DNA of 64,000 nucleotides from Absidia repens (lineage: Eukaryota; Mucoromycota; Mucoromycetes; Mucorales; Cunninghamellaceae): positions 1,674,001 through 1,738,000 of the forward strand of contig MCGE01000008.1 of NCBI GenBank assembly GCA_002105175.1, in the 5' to 3' direction. A model generated the notes under the pieces. That model made no database searches. It was not told the DNA's origin and was given only the letters and a program-made list of their open reading frames with translations. Both the position numbers and the translations under genes were made by a program. Shown here piece after piece: positions 60,678 to 64,000 of the stretch (its first letter is position 1; each line of letters opens with the position of its first letter).

Positions 60678-61438
60678 CTAGGCGCGGGCATTGATGTGAG
60701 GAGCCACTTGGACGTTGGTGATGGCTTTAAGCAAGAGTTCAATTGCCTTTTCTTTATTTTGACTGGCAGCAGCTTGGATTTCAGCAACCTTGGCATCAGT
60801 ATCCTTGTCCACTTGAATCAAGCTTTGATCAGATTGACCAGAGTGCTATACAACAATAATAAAGGTACGCATCAGTTATCGTTTTCTTTTTTTAAGAAGA
60901 CATCCAACGTATTGACGCACTTACTTGGGCAGTAAATTGTTGAAATTCAGCATTTTTTTCAGCCTTGAGTTGTTCAATGTCCTTGGCAGCTTCAGTGCGA
61001 GCATCCTTCAACCGCTGGATACGATCTAGCAAAATAATAATAAAAAGGAATCAGTTTTGTTTTTTTTTTGGAGGGGCGTTGTGTGTGGTGTTTCGAGCCT
61101 ACTATCAGCTTTTTCTCTCTCTCTCTATCAATTCTATCCCACCGTTCCTTATAGCACCCCTTTCAGTTTCTTCTCCCTCTTTGAATAACACCTTATGCGA
61201 GTCAAAGGTAAACCCAGCCAACCTTTCCTTTTTTTTTTTGGAAGGAAGAAGGGAGTTTCTTTCTAAATAGAATGACTTACGTTGCTTGGCTTTTTGCACA
61301 ATCTTGCTTGCTTCACGTTCAGCTTCCAAAAGTGTGTTGATGCCTTGAGACTGAGCGGTGGCCTACAAATAAAAAAAAAAAAGAAAATATTTAGTCGAGT
61401 CATACTAGAATACGTTTTAAAAATAAGCACTTTACCAT
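60678..61438 (-). CDS. VMA10: V-type proton ATPase subunit G
   Basis: Peripheral stalk subunit of the vacuolar H+-ATPase. Exon 1 contributes only the ATG (61438-61436), followed at once by GTAAAG; then 61362-61281, 61025-60925 and 60845-60678; joined 354 nt, 117 aa. Signature: M-ATAQSQGINTLLEAEREA, SKIVQKAKQ, HRIQRLKDARTEAAKDIEQL and KAEKNAEFQQFTAQHSGQSD, then VAEIQAAASQNKEKAIELLL. Length is exactly the family size. It is head-to-head with RPL3 over 261 bp. Confidence 0.94.
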
Positions 61439-61699
61439 ATTGTAAAGAAAAGAAAAGTACGGTGATGGGTAATAAAAAGGAAGAGGAGGCGTAAAAGGAG
61501 TAAGTACGAAAGTTTGAGATTAAAGAGGAAAAGGGGAAAAGCGTTTCGAAAAAAAGGTTGGGAACGGGATTCTGTTTTTTGTTATTCCGCTTTTCACTCA
61601 GTGGCGGCGGTTTAATCTGTAGAATATCTTGATCGTAATTTTTTTGACAGGATTTTTTTTTTCTTCTTCCTCTTTATTTCTATATCTTCTCGTGTCGTC
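61439..61699. promoter_or_regulatory. Head-to-head interval VMA10 / RPL3
   Basis: 261 bp serving both promoters. It contains AAAAGCGTTTCGAAAAAAAGG, a GGCGGCGG patch at about 61604-61611 and a T/CT-rich leader (TTTTTTTCTTCTTCCTC) directly before the RPL3 ATG. Confidence 0.5.
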
Positions 61700-63064
61700 A
61701 TGGTAAGTACATAAAAAAAAAAAAGTTAGATGAAAGCATGGAATGCATTTATTCTTTTATTCTTCTATATGGATGAAGTGGATGGATCATCGTATAGTTG
61801 GATGAATGAACGGATGGATGGATGGATGGATGAATCATCATTGTATATCAAATACTCATCCTCCCCTTTTTTTTTTCTTTTTATGATCTGATCTTGATTC
61901 TAGTCTCACAGAAAGTACGAAGCTCCTCGTCATGGTCATTTGGGTTTCTCCCCTCGTAAGAGAACCAGATCTCACCGCGGTCGCGTCAAGGCCTTCCCCA
62001 AGGATGATCCTAAGAAGCCCGTCCACTTGACTGCCTTCATGGGTTACAAGGCTGGTATGACCCACATTGTCCGTGATTTGGAACGTCCTGGATCCAAGAT
62101 GCACAAGAAGGAAATCGTCGAAGCCGTTACCGTCATCGAAACTCCCCCCATGGTCATCATTGGTGTTGTTGGTTACGTCGAAACTCCCCGTGGTCTCCGT
62201 ACTTTGACTACCGTCTGGGCTGAACATTTGTCTGAAGAAGCCAAGCGTCGATTCTACAAGAACTGGTACCGCTCCAAGAGAAAGGCCTTCACCCAATACG
62301 CCAAGAAGTACGCCGAAGGTGCCAAGGATGTCACTCGTGAACTCGAACGTATCAAGAAGTACTGCTCTGTCGTCCGTGTCATTGCCCACACTCAAATCTC
62401 CAAGGCTCGTCTCGGTCAAAAGAAGGCTCACATCATGGAAATCCAACTCAACGGTGGTGATGTTGCTGCTAAGGTCGACTATGCTCGTGAACACTTTGAA
62501 AAGGAAGTTGCTGTTGCCTCTATCTTTGAACAAGACGAAATGATCGATATCATTGGTACTACCAAGGGTCACGGTTTCGAAGGTGTCACTCATCGTTGGG
62601 GTACCAAGAAATTGCCTCGTAAGACTCATCGTGGTCTCCGTAAGGTTGCTTGTATTGGTGCCTGGCATCCTTCTCGCGTCATGTACTCCGTTCCCCGTGC
62701 CGGTCAACGTGGTTACCACAGACGTACTGAAATCAACAAGAAGATCTACCGCATTGCCACTGGTACCGATGCCAAGTCTGGTGCTACTGAATACGATGTC
62801 ACTGATAAGCAAATCACTCCTATGGGTGGCTTCCCTCACTACGGTATGGTCAACGAAGACTTCATCATGATCAAGGGTTGTTGTGCTGGTGCCAAGAAGC
62901 GTGTCTTGACCTTCCGCAAGTCCATGACTGTCCACACCAAGCGCTCCGCTTTGGAAAAGGTCTCTCTCAAGTTCATCGATACCTCCTCCAAGTTCGGTCA
63001 CGGTCGTTTCCAAACCCCCGCCGAAAAGCACCAATTCTTGGGTACCCTCAAGAAGGATCTTTAA
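61700..63064 (+). CDS. RPL3: 60S ribosomal protein uL3 (L3)
   Basis: Core protein of the large ribosomal subunit near the peptidyl-transferase centre. The ATG (61700-61702) is alone in exon 1; the intron is 61703-61903 (201 nt) and carries a (GGAT)n patch near 61810. Exon 2 is 61904-63064; joined 1164 nt, 387 aa. Start [20 protein letters not shown], then [37 protein letters not shown] (containing the conserved His-Arg-Trp-Gly region), [20 protein letters not shown] and a [20 protein letters not shown] end. Codon use is strongly biased to C-ending codons (GTC, CTC, TCC, AAG) compared with its neighbours, as expected of a very highly expressed gene. Confidence 0.98.
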
Positions 63065-63454
63065 ATTGGCGTCTCTTCGTTGGATCTTGTCTGGTCTCCT
63101 ACTCCCCCTTCGCATTCATTAGAAACTATTTTAGTATAGTGGATAGTCTCTGTTTATCTATCTAGTTTAGTTTTTTGTTATCATTGGAAATAAAAAATCA
63201 TCTTAGTTTTTTTGTCCTTTATGTATATGTATTTTGACTTCATTGTGATTGTTGGTCCTTTTTTTCTATTTTTTTCTTTTTTTTTTTTTTTTATTGTGGG
63301 TGGATAGAAAAGGAGATAGCCGTATTGCGCATCATGATTTACTGCGGCTAGATGTTTTACAATCTCCACTGGGACGGCAGTTAAGGTTAATGAGAAAAAA
63401 AAAATCAGGGACATGCTCCAAACTGCAGTTCAATACGGGACAACAAAAACCTCA
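63065..63454. other. RPL3 3' region
   Basis: AATAAAA at about 63189 and a T19 run near 63273. No gene. Confidence 0.5.
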
Positions 63455-64000
63455 TTTCAAACGCCGTCCACGTGAATATTCATTTATTTACTCTCAATTT
63501 TTATTTTTATTTTCCTTCTTTTTCTTCTCCATCATTCAATTTTTTTGAGGTCATGATGGACGTAGATTAGTGACAGGACTAGTTTAAAAGGGTATTCAGC
63601 TCAGGAATTACAACATGCATGGGGAAACCCTTTCATTTTGAATCCAGGATCTGAGGCACCATTAGTTGGCTTTTTGGAGCTTCTGTTAGCTTCGTTTAGT
63701 ATTACTGTGTCCATAATTTTATCTACCTTTAATAAAACATGTTTTCTTTTTATTTGCTTCAATCAAAAATGTCTCATTAGTCTTTCTCAAGTTTAACGCA
63801 ATCGATCCCTTTTTTTTTTTTTTTTTATTACCATCAATTAATCCCGTTTGATCAGTGTTGACCATTGCTATGCTTCAATAGCAAAGGTATCTTTTAGTCT
63901 TTCTCATGCCTTGTACAATATAAAAGATCCCATTTTTCAACCTTTCTTTTAGATTAGATTGTATCTTTCTTCGACTCTCACAATAGTCTCCCTCATCACT
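63455..64000 (+). repeat. CACGTG-headed dispersed element, copy H (cut by window end)
   Basis: TTTCAAACGCCGTCCACGTG with CACGTG at 63469-63474, CT-rich leader, TCATGATGGACGTAGATTAG as in G, stem AAGGGTATTC (one mismatch), core AATTACAACATGCATGGGG, CTTCGTTTAGTATTAC, AATAAAACATG boxes and CTTCAATAGCAAAGG. It continues past the window. Confidence 0.75.

Noticed and set aside
61703..61903. Possible snoRNA in the RPL3 intron
   Set aside because: I found no convincing paired C (RTGATGA) and D (CTGA) boxes with terminal stem; the intron is mostly a GGAT microsatellite and T runs.
62319..63165. Plus-strand and minus-strand ORFs inside RPL3, including a 419-codon minus ORF
   Set aside because: They result from the strong codon bias of RPL3, which removes stops in other frames; no independent family.

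Overview
This is nuclear DNA of a fungus, most likely an early-diverging Mucoromycota/Mucorales species. The evidence is AT-rich DNA with long A/T homopolymers, many short (about 55-200 nt) GT-AG introns, CT-rich leaders before start codons and AATAAA-type 3' signals. The genes are clearly fungal: an Rgd1-type F-BAR/RhoGAP, Rtt106, Tma16, a Zn2Cys6 factor and a GH5 exo-beta-1,3-glucanase. The species call is an inference. I see no rRNA, tRNA, CRISPR array, virus or intact transposase.

Layout. 1-1447: 3' part of an ArfGAP/ankyrin gene. 1.4-10.2 kb: gene-poor repeat block dominated by an inverted repeat (two near-identical arms of about 2 kb, 3243-5290 and 7530-9583, spacer about 2.25 kb). 10.3-27.4 kb: GH5 glucanase (-), PA2G4/Ebp1-like (-), an uncertain spliced gene, beta-carbonic anhydrase, a four-finger C2H2 factor, a one-finger protein, an uncertain hypothetical, a Trm61-like tRNA m1A58 methyltransferase and Rpn13. 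30.1-40.9 kb: Rgd1-like RhoGAP (-), PlsC-type acyltransferase (-), Tma16, a Ser/Pro-rich orphan and Rpt1. 42.9-53.9 kb: nuclear mitochondrial uS3, nucleotidyltransferase (-), Rtt106, Zn2Cys6 factor (-) and long-chain acyl-CoA synthetase. 56.7-63.1 kb: a possible gene remnant, an orphan split between two frames, V-ATPase subunit G (-) and ribosomal protein uL3.

Most genes are unrelated housekeeping genes, each with its own promoter. Themes recur: the 26S proteasome (Rpn13, Rpt1), translation (uL3, uS3m, Tma16, Trm61-like, Ebp1-like), lipid metabolism (acyl-CoA synthetase, acyltransferase) and small-GTPase control (ArfGAP, RhoGAP). Three short head-to-head intervals probably act as shared promoters: acyltransferase/Tma16, nucleotidyltransferase/Rtt106 and VMA10/RPL3.

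The most unusual content is non-coding. A dispersed family of about 0.6-1.4 kb elements occurs at least nine times in 64 kb (A 3068, B 6080, C 9725-, D 24218, E 28850, F 41328, G 55305, H 63455, I 48310-). Full copies begin with a CACGTG box and a CT-rich leader, contain a conserved core that can fold into a hairpin (with one compensatory base-pair change in copy F), and carry several AATAAA-like signals but no conserved ORF. Copies A and C form the outer ends of the inverted repeat with their putative promoters pointing inward, so transcription could give long double-stranded RNA matching the whole family. That reading is a hypothesis. Other points are a one-base frame break at an Rpt1 splice junction, an 8-nt micro-exon in the acyl-CoA synthetase, and introns directly after the ATG in three genes.
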